From the NCBI GenBank assembly GCA_023630585.1, contig CM042544.1, forward strand, positions 21,708,756-21,772,755: a stretch of DNA of 64,000 bases, given 5' to 3'. Within the stretch, counting starts at the first letter, position 1. Each line of letters opens with the position of its first letter. Shown in pieces: positions 62,977 through 64,000 of this stretch. The notes below the pieces were generated by a model. The model was not told the origin of the DNA, did no database searches, and saw only the letters and a list, made by a program, of their open reading frames with translations. Origin of the DNA: Cranoglanis bouderius (lineage: Eukaryota; Chordata; Actinopteri; Siluriformes; Cranoglanididae). The position numbers were made by a program, and so were the translations under genes.

Positions 62977-64000
62977 CGGGGTTGGGAGGGTTACTCTAAA
63001 AATGTAATCCGTTACAGTTACAAATTACTTCATAAAAAATGTAATCAGTAACATAATCCAAGTATTACAATATGAAAGTAATGTAATCTGATTACTTTTG
63101 GATTACTTCAAGGTCACATATGTAAATAATGTCAAGACAAAAGCAATATGATCTAAAATACTTTTATTCAGAGCTTATTTTAAAGCTTAAAAACATGTTC
63201 AATGTTTGGATTTGTTTGAATACAATAAATAAATTTGTTGCTCAACCAGAACTATAATCATGCAGCTGTCTATATTGTGTTATGTCAAAAGCAGGGCTCC
63301 AGACAAACAAATCTAAATCTAAAAAAAAAAAAAAAAACAGTTGCCAAATGATTTTTTTAAGTGTCACATAAGAATGAACTTGCATTTGAAAATTTTAAAA
63401 CACTTACTTTCAGTCATCCTGTCATGTGTGTGTACGTCTGGACTCCTTTTACAGCATCAGCATTTTCATCCAAGTTCACTTAAAGTGGGAACTGAATGTC
63501 TTTTCCAACTTGAGAACTATATACAGTCACAAAGGATTGTTCTGTACACAGAATCTGAGTCAGTGCCACTGACCATCATTATGTCAGCATCACTTGGCCA
63601 TTGAGTGGAGTTTGGCCTCCTCTGTTTTGCAGAAAGCCAGCATTTGACACATGGTTCAGGATCAGACTGTTCAAGTGATGGGCCTCTGTGCTGATCCTGA
63701 TCAAGTCTTCCAAGGTTGACTTGCGTACTTCTGATTTTATCCTGTTTTGAGCTGAAAAGCCACGTTCGCACTGAGCAGCCAAAACCTCAACTAGATGCAT
63801 TCTGCTCAACGCACATGCTGTGTTGTTGTCATTCGTCTTGCACACACCCAGTCAATTTTTCTTCATTAGTAATATCTGTGAGGTAAATTTGGTGAAAGGC
63901 TGCTCTTCACATGCAATCATATAGGCAGTGTTGAATTTTATTTTTAGCTCTTTCCATTCGGTCTCGTCATGTACTTCACATGCACGAGACACTGCTTGTG
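62977..64000 (-). mobile_element. hAT transposon, left part (continues past window end)
   Basis: The left tip CGGGGTTGGGAGGGTTACTC is followed by tandem-like AATGTAATCnGTAAC units. From about 63845 to 63579 the minus strand reads AAQCERGFSAQNRIKSEVRK and STLEDLIRISTEAHHLNSLI, the C-terminal dimerisation region typical of hAT transposases and ZNF862-like derived proteins. Further upstream (64000-63850) it reads DETEWKELKIKFNTAYMIAC, then a stop (TGA) near 63865. Old, broken copy. Confidence 0.78.

Noticed and set aside
1..64000. CRISPR array, operons, bacterial or plasmid features
   Set aside because: Spliced vertebrate gene structure and fish transposons throughout; no regularly spaced repeats with unique spacers.

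Overview
The window looks like teleost nuclear DNA: AT-rich, intron-rich and crowded with decayed Tc1/mariner copies, hAT-type elements, tRNA-headed SINEs and long CA/TG microsatellites. The Tc1 load would suit a siluriform or related fish, but that is inference; nothing here fixes the species.

The one gene I can reconstruct and name is plppr5 (phospholipid phosphatase-related protein 5, PRG-5/LPPR5), on the minus strand. It starts at 46719 and ends at a TGA at 7793. Six exons splice with consistent phases and AG/GT borders: 46489-46719, 34077-34209, 27493-27743, 21785-21961, 11084-11203 and a nine-codon last exon at 7793-7822. They give 313 residues, close to the roughly 320 known for the mammalian protein. 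The first exon lies in a CpG-rich promoter block (about 46500-47000).

Convergent to plppr5, at the low-coordinate end, is an unrecognised plus-strand coding stretch (1297-2144, then 2255-2290) with good splice signals and a downstream poly(A) signal. It seems to be the 3' end of a gene whose 5' part lies outside the window. Weaker candidates are a 42-codon minus-strand ORF in a CpG cluster within plppr5 intron 5 (10727-10855), a broken coding remnant in intron 1 (35611-35958) and a possible minus-strand exon at 62038-62102.

The rest is intron or intergenic DNA filled with mobile elements. A Tc1-like family whose transposase has DD36E spacing (30533-31520, 42244-42910) has four palindromic 'fold-back' relatives (6301, 23219, 28257, 44806). 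Two of these share the same central junction, so they look like a propagating non-autonomous family. Near 23-25 kb a 108-bp MITE sits inside a fold-back element that sits inside an older Tc1 element. At 15.2-18.1 kb two Tc1 elements of opposite orientation abut. An hAT MITE at 12929 has exact 8-bp target duplications, and the window ends inside an hAT element carrying transposase C-terminal sequence. No CRISPR, operon, rRNA or stand-alone tRNA was seen.
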